Shown in pieces: positions 52,963-61,319 of a DNA stretch of 64,000 nt. The position numbers and the translations under genes were made by a program. Each line of letters begins with the position of its first letter. Positions within the stretch are counted from its first letter, which is position 1. The DNA is taken from NCBI RefSeq assembly GCF_014200575.1, contig NZ_JACHBZ010000023.1, positions 1 to 64,000 of the forward strand. Direction: 5' to 3'. The notes below the pieces were generated by a model that was given only the letters and a program-made list of their open reading frames with translations, had not been told where the DNA came from and ran no database searches. Source of the stretch: Mucilaginibacter saanensis (GTDB taxonomy: Bacteria; Bacteroidota; Bacteroidia; Sphingobacteriales; Sphingobacteriaceae).

Positions 52963-53062
52963 CATTGCGAAGAGAAACAACGAAGCTATCGCATACTGTA
53001 CAGAGCGAATAGGCACGGTTTGCTACTTATCCAACCAATAGCCACGCTTCGCTCGCAATAAT
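52963..53062. repeat. REP-like element CATTGCGA, copy B
   Basis: Left end CATTGCGAAGAGAAACAACG, right end, read on the minus strand, ATTGCGAGCGAAGCGTGGC; the right end matches the left end of copy A (42404). It shares TCGCATACT-TACAG with copy A. It lies between tsf and nagA. Confidence 0.65.
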
Positions 53063-53081
53063 GTAAATGTTAATTATTACG

Positions 53082-54206
53082 ATGATGATAACAGCGCTTT
53101 ACAATCTCAAACTTATTTCAGGTGGCCAGATCACCGAAGGACAGGCCGTTTTAATATCAGGCAGCCAGGTAATTGACGTAATTGCAGCTGATGCCATTCC
53201 GGCTGATGCCAAAAAAGTTGATCTGGATGGCGCCTACCTTGCCCCCGGTTTTATTGATCTGCAAATTTATGGTAGCGGCGGGCAGTTATTTGCCGGTACA
53301 CCTACTGTTGAAGCACTTGAACAACTGGAGAACGACCTGCTTAAACAAGGAACCATTGGTGTGTTTGCAACTATTGGCACTAACAGCAATGATATTGTTG
53401 AAAAGGGAATTGAAGCTGCTAAAATTTATCGTACTAAGAGCAAAGGGGCTTTTTGGGGACTTCACCTGGAGGGGCCATATTTAAACCCTGCAAAAAAAGG
53501 AGCACACCCGGCAAAGTTTATTAAAAAGGCTACGCTTGCCGAGGTTAAAGGCTGGCTAGAAAAGGCCGATGGCGTTATTAAAATGATCACTATAGCGCCT
53601 GAATTACAGGATCAGGAAGTAATTGATTATCTGTACAACCAGGGTGTCATTGTTTCATCGGGCCATAGCAATGCCACCTATGCCGAAGGGAAAGCATTTT
53701 TGAATAAGCCTGTACAGGCGGTAACACATTTGTTTAATGCTATGCCTCAAATGCACCACCGCGAGCCGGGTTACATACCCGCTATTTTTGAAGAGCGCCC
53801 GTATACCAGCGTTGTAGCAGATGGTGTACATGTTGATTTTGCCATGATACGCTTGGCCAAACGCGAACTTGGCGATAAACTTTATTTAATTACAGACGCG
53901 GTTACTGCTACTACCGAGGGCGAATACCAGCACCAGCTAAAGGATGGCAGGTATGTAATGCCTGACGGCACTTTATCCGGATCATGCTTAACCATGCTTA
54001 AGGCGGTTGAAAACTGTGTTAAAAAGGTAGGTATTGATTTGGCCGAGGCTGTAAATATGGCGTCGCTATACCCTGCCGAGCTGGCAAAACAAACTAAAAA
54101 AGGAAAAATTGAAAAAGGCTTTGATGCCGACCTGGTAATTTTTGACGCCGATTTTAAGGTGAAGAACACCGTTATACACGGTGATTTTTTAACAAAGACA
54201 ATATAA
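53082..54206 (+). CDS. nagA: N-acetylglucosamine-6-phosphate deacetylase
   Basis: 374 residues from ATG 53082 (ATGs also at 53067 and 53085). Amidohydrolase with LHLEGPYLNPAKKGAHP, SSGHSNATYAEG, VTHLFNAMPQMHHREPG and the catalytic Asp of LITDAVTAT. It hydrolyses GlcNAc-6-P to GlcN-6-P in amino-sugar recycling. No other nag gene is adjacent; it sits between the ribosomal cluster and pyrH. Confidence 0.92.
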   Translation: MMITALYNLKLISGGQITEGQAVLISGSQVIDVIAADAIPADAKKVDLDGAYLAPGFIDLQIYGSGGQLFAGTPTVEALEQLENDLLKQGTIGVFATIGTNSNDIVEKGIEAAKIYRTKSKGAFWGLHLEGPYLNPAKKGAHPAKFIKKATLAEVKGWLEKADGVIKMITIAPELQDQEVIDYLYNQGVIVSSGHSNATYAEGKAFLNKPVQAVTHLFNAMPQMHHREPGYIPAIFEERPYTSVVADGVHVDFAMIRLAKRELGDKLYLITDAVTATTEGEYQHQLKDGRYVMPDGTLSGSCLTMLKAVENCVKKVGIDLAEAVNMASLYPAELAKQTKKGKIEKGFDADLVIFDADFKVKNTVIHGDFLTKTI

Positions 54207-54231
54207 AATTTTAACACTGAGTTTAAATCTT

Positions 54232-54239
54232 TATTTTTG
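54232..54239 (+). promoter_or_regulatory. Possible -7 element for pyrH
   Basis: TATTTTTG fits TAnnTTTG; the predicted leader would be about 88 nt. No clear -33 element. Confidence 0.35.
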
Positions 54240-54333
54240 ATAAATCACTCCTCCATATGAACAGAGCTTTATCAAATCATGATAATAAACACAAGCGAGT
54301 TCCATCTATTCTATTAACAACAAACCACACCAG

Positions 54334-55038
54334 ATGAAATACAAAAGAATCTTACTAAAACTTTCGGGCGAATCGCTAATGGGCAACAGGCAATATGGTA
54401 TTGATAATAATCAGGTTTTGCAATACGCCCATGATATTAAAAACGTATATGATGCGGGTATAGAAATTGCGGTTGTTGTTGGTGGCGGTAATATTTTTAG
54501 GGGATTAAGTGCAGAGAAATCAGGTATGGAGCGCGCTCAGGCCGATTATATGGGTATGCTTGCTACCGTGATTAACTGTATGGCCCTGCAAAATGCCCTG
54601 GAAAGCATTGGGGTTGAAACACGCCTGCAATCGGCCATTAAAATGGAGCAGATCTGCGAGCCTTATATTCGCCGCCGTGCCATGCACCACTTAGAGGTTG
54701 GTAAAATTGTGATATTTGGTGCCGGTACCGGTAACCCATACTTCACTACTGACACTGCAGCATCATTACGCGCTATTGAAATTAAAGCTGATGTAGTGCT
54801 GAAAGGCACCCGTGTTGACGGTATTTATACTGCCGATCCTGAAAAAGACCCGTCTGCAACACGTTATGACGAGATATCGTTTCAGGAAGTGTATGACAAA
54901 GGTTTAAACGTAATGGATATGACAGCCATAACCCTTTGCCGCGAAAATAAATTACCTATCATTGTGTTTGATATGAATGAATCGGGCAACTTTATGAAGA
55001 TAGCCCAGGGTGAGCCTATTGGTACTTTAGTACACTAA
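54334..55038 (+). CDS. pyrH: UMP kinase
   Basis: 234 residues: [14 protein letters not shown] phosphate loop, [26 protein letters not shown], and [18 protein letters not shown]. Phosphorylates UMP to UDP. In many bacteria frr follows; here a terminator and lipocalin gene follow instead. Confidence 0.95.
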   Translation: MKYKRILLKLSGESLMGNRQYGIDNNQVLQYAHDIKNVYDAGIEIAVVVGGGNIFRGLSAEKSGMERAQADYMGMLATVINCMALQNALESIGVETRLQSAIKMEQICEPYIRRRAMHHLEVGKIVIFGAGTGNPYFTTDTAASLRAIEIKADVVLKGTRVDGIYTADPEKDPSATRYDEISFQEVYDKGLNVMDMTAITLCRENKLPIIVFDMNESGNFMKIAQGEPIGTLVH

Positions 55039-55093
55039 GGTATTCCCCAAAGTTTTGCTTTTACAGGCAACTTATACCGTCGTTAAAAAACTC

Positions 55094-55133
55094 AAAACCC
55101 TGTTATTCCGTAATTCGGATATAACAGGGTTTT
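55094..55133 (+). terminator. Intrinsic terminator after pyrH
   Basis: AAAACCCTGTTAT (55094-55106) and ATAACAGGGTTTT (55121-55133) pair perfectly, and an inner TCCG/CGGA extends the stem. T-run follows. Confidence 0.88.
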
Positions 55134-55146
55134 ATTTTTTAAGGAT

Positions 55147-55656
55147 ATGAAAGCTATTTGCACCGCAGTATTTCTGTTATTCGCTACGTTTTTAAGTACG
55201 GCTAATAAGCCGGTAGCCAGGGTTGACCTGGATAAGTTTTCGGGTAAATGGTATTCCCTATACTCAATCCCAACTATGTTTGACAAGGGCACACGTGAAA
55301 CCACTACCACTTATACTTTGAATGCCGATGGCTATTATAATGTGTTAACCTGTGCGAAAAAAGGAACAGACGATGAGCTGCACACCTATAAATCAAAGCT
55401 TTTTCCGGATAGGACAAATAACAATGCCGAAATGAAGGCCCAGTTTATATGGCCCATAAAGGTTGACTACTGGGTTATTGACCTGGCCGATGATTATTCC
55501 TGGGTAGTGGTAGGGCATCCGGATTATAAATATCTATTTATCATGAGCCGTAAACCATCCATTCCTCAAAAAGAGTATACCGAAATAGTTGCCCGCTGCA
55601 AAGCCATGGGGTACCCGGTTGAAAAACTGGTATCGCAGCAGCATAAAGCCATTTGA
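55147..55656 (+). CDS. Lipocalin (Blc-like)
   Basis: 169 residues: signal peptide (ending STANK), lipocalin motif 1 with FSGKWYSLYSIPTMFDKG, and YWVIDLADDYSWVVVGHPD plus YLFIMSRKP as in Blc. Lacks an obvious lipobox. Binds hydrophobic ligands at the envelope; exact ligand unknown. Between two terminators. Confidence 0.88.
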   Translation: MKAICTAVFLLFATFLSTANKPVARVDLDKFSGKWYSLYSIPTMFDKGTRETTTTYTLNADGYYNVLTCAKKGTDDELHTYKSKLFPDRTNNNAEMKAQFIWPIKVDYWVIDLADDYSWVVVGHPDYKYLFIMSRKPSIPQKEYTEIVARCKAMGYPVEKLVSQQHKAI

Positions 55657-55688
55657 TAACACAAGCAATAATATCAAAACTGCCATGA

Positions 55689-55735
55689 TTATAAACAACA
55701 AAGGCCGCTGTAACAGCGGCCTTTGTTGTTTATAA
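55689..55735. terminator. Long perfect bidirectional terminator
   Basis: Perfect 22-bp arms (55689-55710, 55714-55735; core AAAGGCCGCTG) with a 3-nt loop TAA, between convergent lipocalin and peptidase genes. Confidence 0.92.
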
Positions 55736-55749
55736 GAAATTACGGGTTA

Positions 55750-58248
55750 CTACTTAGCGTCTGCCAGTTGTTTAATAGCGTCATCAGCTGCTTTTGCCGA
55801 TGCTGTATCATTCAGTTGGGTGCGTTGTGCTTTTACTCCATCTAAAACTCCGCCAACAAATTGTGCGGCGCCGTATACTTTGTGTTTAATACCAAAGGCT
55901 TTAAGTTCATCAATACCTTGTTGTGCATATTCAGGTTTTTCAACGCGGCCGGTCATTTCAGCTAATTTGCCTACGCTGTTAAATTTAACCTGGACAGGCG
56001 CATTCTTGAAGGCATCAATTACAAATGGCCATTGCTCCGAGCCGCCGCTTGTAGCGTAAATGTTAAATATGGCAGTGGTCAGGGCGCCTTTATTGTCCTT
56101 CTCAAGACCTTTAGCCAATGAAAGGGCCTGTGCAGGCTCCAGCAAGCTAAGCGCTGTTAATGCGGCTCCCTGTACAGCGTACGACTCGCTGTTGAGTGCC
56201 TGTTTAAACAGGGTTGAATTACCTGCGGCCTTAAGTTTACCCAAAGCTGTAATTGCAGCAGCACGAGCCAGGGTATTATCATCTGTTTGTGCCAATGAAG
56301 TTAATATGGGGGTGGCTGCATTGCGCACATCATCATTGGTAAGATTTAGTGCTTTGATAGTTTTAATACGCAGGCCATAATATTTATCCTTTAAGGCGGC
56401 TATCAATACCTTCTGATTAATTTTTTCTTTTTGATTAGCCGCGGCTGCTTCAATAGCCTCGTATCTGTCAAGGTATAATGGGGCATTAAAGTATTGGAAT
56501 GCAAATTCCTCCGGTGTTTTATTATCAGTTTTTTTCGTCAGCAATATTTTTTCGCCATCAACATTTACCAGATCAGGTTTGGTGGCTGAATGGAAAGTTA
56601 AGGTATCGGCCTTATCATTCATCCATGTTTTATGTCGTTCTTTTTTACCGCCTGCATAAATATCAATCGCTATAGGCAATTTAAAGGTTTGGCCATCCTG
56701 GCTTTGCTGCAGGTAAACAGTTTGGGTTTTGGTGGCATCGTCCCATTTATAGCTGATGTTTAATACCGGGTGACCGGCACCGTAGTACCACTGGTTAAAA
56801 TACCAGTTAAGATCAAGCCCGCTGGCTTCCTCAAAAGCCAAACGCAGTTGCTGAGCCTCTCCATTTTTAAATGCATTTGTTTTCAGGTAAATATTAAGCC
56901 CTTTAAAAAAGGCTGCATCACCTAAATAATTGCGCAGCATATTTAAAATACGACCGCCTTTTTGATACGTTACCACATCAAAAACATCCTCCTTATCTAC
57001 ATAGTGAAAACGCACCAGGTTTTTAGTTTTGGCATCACCGCTACGTAAATAGCTCAACATATCATCATGGTTATGCTCATCGCCTGCGTCCTTGCCATAT
57101 TTATGCTCGGCCCAAAGAGTTTCGCTAAAGTTGGCAAAAGATTCGTTTACGGTAAGGTTGCTCCAGCTTTCGGCAGTAACATAGTCACCAAACCATTGGT
57201 GAAACAGCTCGTGCACAATGGTGCTGCGGCCATTGTTAAAATAAGCGTCAATCAACTCGCGGTGTGTGGCCTGTACATACTCGCCATGCAGGGTTGCTGT
57301 AGTGTTTTCCATGGCGCCACTCACATAATCGCGGGCTACAATTTGTGAGTATTTGTTCCACGGATAGTCAACACCCAAGGTTTTAGAGTAAAACTCAATT
57401 ACCTCAGGAGTAAAGCCAAAAATTTCTTTGGCATAAGGCGCATATTTAGGTTCCAGGTAATAGTTTACCTCTTTGTTGCGCCATTTATCATGATAAATCT
57501 TAAAATCGCCAACGGCCATCATAAATAAGTATGGTGAGTGTGGCAGTTCCATTTTCCAGGTATCGGTACGGGTGCCGTCAGCATTGTTTTTTTGCGAAGC
57601 CAGTCTTCCGTTTGATAGCGTAACATACTTTGCTGGTACGGTCATCACAAGTTCTTCGGTAGTTTTTTGACTTGGCTTATCAATAGTAGGGAACCAGGCC
57701 GATGAGCTTTCGGTTTCACCTTGTGTCCATATCTGGGTTGGCTTATCTTTTTCTGTACCGTCAGGGTTTATAAAATATAACCCCTTGGCATCATTAATTG
57801 CCGCGCTGCCCTTGGCCTTTAACTCGTTTGGTTTGGAGGTATAATCAATGTAAATAGTGTAGCTCTCATTGTTGTGATAAACTTTATCCAGCTTAATGGC
57901 AACCGAGAGGCTATCCTGGTAAGTAAACTTCAGCGGAATGTTCTTGCCGTTTTTTACTACCGATATGTTCTTAAGATCCATGCCTTTTGCATCAAGTCTT
58001 AAGCTGTCAGTTGGGTAAAAATGTGGTTTGAGGGTAACCCACTCCTTACCGTACAGGTAGCGCTTTTTATAATCAAAGCGTACATCAAGTTTGGTGTGCA
58101 CCAGATCGTTGACCTTGGTGGGCACTGCACGATAAATTTTTAGTGCGGGATCTTCCGGTTTGAGCGCCTCCTGCGCCTGGGAAGAAGTGATTGCAGCCGC
58201 GAATAAACACGACAACATTAATGTTGAAATTGGTTTGAGATCAGTCAT
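55750..58248 (-). CDS. M1-family aminopeptidase with C-terminal HEAT-like region
   Basis: 832 residues from ATG 58248 (the frame is open to 58305 but adds non-signal sequence). Signal peptide ends SSQAQ. GAMEN (311-315) and zinc site HELFH (346-350) with the distal Glu in LTVNESFANF are intact. The last 270 residues are a helical repeat region (AAITALGKLKAAGNSTL, AALTALSLLEPAQAL) of HEAT type. Removes N-terminal residues from peptides in the periplasm. Confidence 0.93.
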   Translation of the reverse strand: MTDLKPISTLMLSCLFAAAITSSQAQEALKPEDPALKIYRAVPTKVNDLVHTKLDVRFDYKKRYLYGKEWVTLKPHFYPTDSLRLDAKGMDLKNISVVKNGKNIPLKFTYQDSLSVAIKLDKVYHNNESYTIYIDYTSKPNELKAKGSAAINDAKGLYFINPDGTEKDKPTQIWTQGETESSSAWFPTIDKPSQKTTEELVMTVPAKYVTLSNGRLASQKNNADGTRTDTWKMELPHSPYLFMMAVGDFKIYHDKWRNKEVNYYLEPKYAPYAKEIFGFTPEVIEFYSKTLGVDYPWNKYSQIVARDYVSGAMENTTATLHGEYVQATHRELIDAYFNNGRSTIVHELFHQWFGDYVTAESWSNLTVNESFANFSETLWAEHKYGKDAGDEHNHDDMLSYLRSGDAKTKNLVRFHYVDKEDVFDVVTYQKGGRILNMLRNYLGDAAFFKGLNIYLKTNAFKNGEAQQLRLAFEEASGLDLNWYFNQWYYGAGHPVLNISYKWDDATKTQTVYLQQSQDGQTFKLPIAIDIYAGGKKERHKTWMNDKADTLTFHSATKPDLVNVDGEKILLTKKTDNKTPEEFAFQYFNAPLYLDRYEAIEAAAANQKEKINQKVLIAALKDKYYGLRIKTIKALNLTNDDVRNAATPILTSLAQTDDNTLARAAAITALGKLKAAGNSTLFKQALNSESYAVQGAALTALSLLEPAQALSLAKGLEKDNKGALTTAIFNIYATSGGSEQWPFVIDAFKNAPVQVKFNSVGKLAEMTGRVEKPEYAQQGIDELKAFGIKHKVYGAAQFVGGVLDGVKAQRTQLNDTASAKAADDAIKQLADAK

Positions 58249-58550
58249 TTGGCAATAATAATATTTTGCTCCGTAATTTGGTATACTTAAGGGGATAATT
58301 ACCAATTATATACCGCTTTACGAAGTATTGTAAAGGCCCTTTGACGGTCTTAAACGCGTGATGTTACGGTTAGGATAATTTTATTTAACATCCAAAATTG
58401 TGTAAAACCGAACACCAGATGTTCGGTATCGTACAGTAGTGATTGTTTTAATTGTATAATTAACTGATAATTAGCGTGTTAAATGAATGGCACATCTTTT
58501 ATTCTATGCACTGCGCGGTAGCAATCAATAATAACAAGCAAACAGTATAA
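58249..58550. other. Divergent intergenic region with dyad site
   Basis: 302 bp between the peptidase and the small anti-sigma-like gene. It holds the dyad at 58407-58427 and no coding sequence I can support. Confidence 0.6.
58407..58427. promoter_or_regulatory. Perfect dyad, candidate operator
   Basis: ACCGAACA (58407-58414), 5-nt spacer, TGTTCGGT (58420-58427), followed by GTATCGTAC. Located 124 bp before the first ATG of the permease array and could bind a dimeric regulator. Confidence 0.5.
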
Positions 58551-58802
58551 ATGGGTATGAATGAGGCAGATCATGTTTGGAACCTGGTAACAAAAAAATT
58601 GGCCGATGAGGCAAGCGGGGATGAGTTGAGCGAGTTAAATACGCTGATGCAGGCAAACCCGGATTTAAATGATACGTTAAAGCAGGTATTTGAATTGTGG
58701 GATAATGGGAAACAACAAAAGGTTGAAAATGAAAGCCGTTCATTGTATAAAAAAATACAGAAACAGGTAAAAGCCGCCTCGCGGGATGTGGTAAAAAAAT
58801 AA
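58551..58802 (+). CDS. Small protein like the N terminus of FecR-type anti-sigma factors
   Basis: 83 residues (ATG 58551; a second ATG at 58557). HVWNLVTKKLADEASGDELSEL is like the cytoplasmic N-terminal helices of FecR-family anti-sigma proteins (W..V..KLAGEA..EE...L). No membrane segment or FecR domain follows, and no sigma gene is adjacent. It is 29 bp before the first permease. Confidence 0.65.
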   Translation: MGMNEADHVWNLVTKKLADEASGDELSELNTLMQANPDLNDTLKQVFELWDNGKQQKVENESRSLYKKIQKQVKAASRDVVKK

Positions 58803-58831
58803 TTAGGCAATCGCTTTTAAATAGTATCGAT

Positions 58832-61267
58832 ATGATCAAAAATTATTTAAAAATTGCAATAAGGCAATTACGGAAGCAAAAAATGTATGCGGCCATTAAG
58901 GTTGGTGGGTTTGCACTGAGTATTGCCGCCTGCCTGTTAATTGCCTTATATATTCATAACGAATTAAGTTATGACCGTAGTTATCCAGATGCCGACCGTA
59001 TTTACCGGATTGTTGGCGAATACCAGGATATTGGTGTTCATGAAAAAGGTGTTGACTGGCCCGCAGTAATGAGCAAAGTTGTTAAGTCTGATTTTCCTGA
59101 GGTTGAAAAAGCGGGACGGCTAATGCCTAACTCGTTGTTTTGGGGAGCAGGCAGTAATGAGCTAAAACGCGGCGATGATCCGGAAAATAGCCATGAAGAA
59201 GGGTTTGCGTATGCCGATCAATCGTTATTGGAAATATTAAAAGTTCCCATGGCCTACGGAGATATTGCCCATGCGCTTACCGAGCCGCAAACCATGGTGA
59301 TCTCAAAAAGCAAGGCCGATAAATATTTCCCTGGTCAAAATCCCGTTGGTAAGGTGATGTACCTGAATAATAATAAAAGCAGGCCTTATAAAATTGGCGC
59401 CGTTATGCAGGATTTTCCGGCTACATCACATTTGCATGTATACAATTTTTTACTGACGCTTAGCGGAGTTCAATTTTGGAATGGCGAGCAGACCACCTGG
59501 AGTGCAAGCAACTACCGCGTTTATATAACAATGAAGCCAGGAACTAATATTGCCCGGTTTAATCAAAAGCTGAATGATGTCATCATAAAAAAATACTATG
59601 TCGGCAGTATGCTAAAAAACGGCGACAAAAATGCCGAAAGTATTATTTCTAAATTAAAAATGTATGTGCAGAATATCACCGATATCAATCTGCGGTCTTA
59701 TGATATACATGATAACATGTCACATGGCGATATCAGGTTTATATGGCTGTTTGGGGCCGTTGCCGGTTTTATATTGATGATAGCCTGCATTAATTTTATC
59801 AATTTGTCAACAGCAAAATCAGCCAACAGGGCCAAGGAGGTTGGGTTGCGTAAAGTGGTGGGCTCGCAGCGCAGCGGATTAATCAGTCAATTTTTAACCG
59901 AATCACTATTATATAGTTTTTTCTCATTTGCGCTTGGACTAATATTAGCCTGGATACTGTTGCCTTATTTTAATATGCTGGCATCAAAATCATTAACCAT
60001 ACCCTGGCAACAATGGTGGCTATTGCCTATTATACTTGCGTCGGCACTTATTATAGGCATAGTGGCCGGTATATATCCGGCGTTTTATCTGTCGGGCTTT
60101 AAACCTGCGGACGTTTTAAAGGGTAAGCTGAGTGCAGGCAGTAAAAGTTCGGTATTGCGAAACGGGTTGGTTGTTTTTCAATTTACCACCTCCATCATCC
60201 TCATCATTAGTACCATTGTTATTTATAACCAGATGCAGTATATCCTTAATAAAAAGGTAGGTTTTGAAAAAGACCAGGTGCTGATGATACAGGGAACCAA
60301 TACGCTGGATAACGAAGTAAAGAACTTTAAAAACGAATTGTTAAAATTACCGGCAGTTGAAAGCGCATCCATCAGCGATTTTTTACCGGTATCGGGTACC
60401 AAGAGAAATGGCAATGAATTTCATAACGAAGGAAAGGTGAAGGAAGAAGCCGGTGCTGGCGGACAGTTTTGGGATATAGATGCCGATTATTTAAAAACTT
60501 TTGGAATGAAACTGGTTGCCGGCCGTAATTTTAATCCTGAAATGAAAACCGATTCACAGGCGGTTATTGTAAATCAAACTTTAGTTAAAAAGCTTAATAT
60601 TAAAAATCCGATAGGCAAACGGATAGTTAATTATGGTGCCCCAATGCTGATCATTGGCGTGGTTCAGGATTTTAATTTTGAATCGTTACGTGACGGAATT
60701 GAACCCCTGGTAATGCACCTGAGTAATAGTAATTCCATCGTATCGGTCAAATTGAAAACGGGCAATATTAAAAACACCCTTGAGCAGATTACCGCAACCT
60801 GGAAAAGCTTTTCGCCCAACCAGCCTATCCGTTATACCTTTATGGATGAAAGCTTTGCCAATATGTATGCCGATGTGCAGCGCATGGGGCGCATATTTAC
60901 CAGCTTTGCTGTATTAGCTATTATTATTGCCTGTTTGGGCTTATTTGCGCTGGCTGCATTTATGGCCGAGCAGCGCAGTAAAGAAATAGGCATCCGCAAG
61001 GTGTTGGGTGCAAGCATTGGTAATATTACAACACTGCTATCTATCAACTTTATAAAGCTGGTACTTATTGCCATTATTATAGCATCGCCCGTTGCATGGT
61101 GGGCCATGACCAAATGGTTGCAGGAGTTTAGCTACCGCATAAACATAAGCTGGTGGATGTTTGCGCTGGCTGGCATGGTTGCAGTAGTAATAGCAGTAGC
61201 TACCGTAAGTTACCAAAGTATAAAAGCGGCGCTAATGAATCCGGTAAAAAGTTTAAAAACAGAATAA
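58832..61267 (+). CDS. FtsX/MacB-like ABC transporter permease 1
   Basis: 811 residues with two MacB_PCD-FtsX units: first helix about 21-43, then a periplasmic domain (YDRSYPDADRIYRIVGEYQD), helices about 296-430, a helix near 445-465, a second periplasmic domain, and helices about 682-805 with GIRKVLGASIGNITTLLSINF. No ATPase domain. Such permeases occur in Bacteroidota in tandem arrays and probably need an ATPase from elsewhere. Confidence 0.9.
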   Translation: MIKNYLKIAIRQLRKQKMYAAIKVGGFALSIAACLLIALYIHNELSYDRSYPDADRIYRIVGEYQDIGVHEKGVDWPAVMSKVVKSDFPEVEKAGRLMPNSLFWGAGSNELKRGDDPENSHEEGFAYADQSLLEILKVPMAYGDIAHALTEPQTMVISKSKADKYFPGQNPVGKVMYLNNNKSRPYKIGAVMQDFPATSHLHVYNFLLTLSGVQFWNGEQTTWSASNYRVYITMKPGTNIARFNQKLNDVIIKKYYVGSMLKNGDKNAESIISKLKMYVQNITDINLRSYDIHDNMSHGDIRFIWLFGAVAGFILMIACINFINLSTAKSANRAKEVGLRKVVGSQRSGLISQFLTESLLYSFFSFALGLILAWILLPYFNMLASKSLTIPWQQWWLLPIILASALIIGIVAGIYPAFYLSGFKPADVLKGKLSAGSKSSVLRNGLVVFQFTTSIILIISTIVIYNQMQYILNKKVGFEKDQVLMIQGTNTLDNEVKNFKNELLKLPAVESASISDFLPVSGTKRNGNEFHNEGKVKEEAGAGGQFWDIDADYLKTFGMKLVAGRNFNPEMKTDSQAVIVNQTLVKKLNIKNPIGKRIVNYGAPMLIIGVVQDFNFESLRDGIEPLVMHLSNSNSIVSVKLKTGNIKNTLEQITATWKSFSPNQPIRYTFMDESFANMYADVQRMGRIFTSFAVLAIIIACLGLFALAAFMAEQRSKEIGIRKVLGASIGNITTLLSINFIKLVLIAIIIASPVAWWAMTKWLQEFSYRINISWWMFALAGMVAVVIAVATVSYQSIKAALMNPVKSLKTE

Positions 61268-61286
61268 GCTAAAGTTATTTAGCAAA

Positions 61287-61315
61287 ATACCTCCCTTAAA
61301 TGGGAGTTAGGGGGT
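61287..61315. repeat. CCCTAAAGGG-family partial repeat
   Basis: TACCTCCCTTAAATGGGAG followed by TTAGGGGG, in the short gap before the second permease; resembles the inner part of the 8249-8328 element. Confidence 0.45.
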
Positions 61316-61319
61316 GTTT

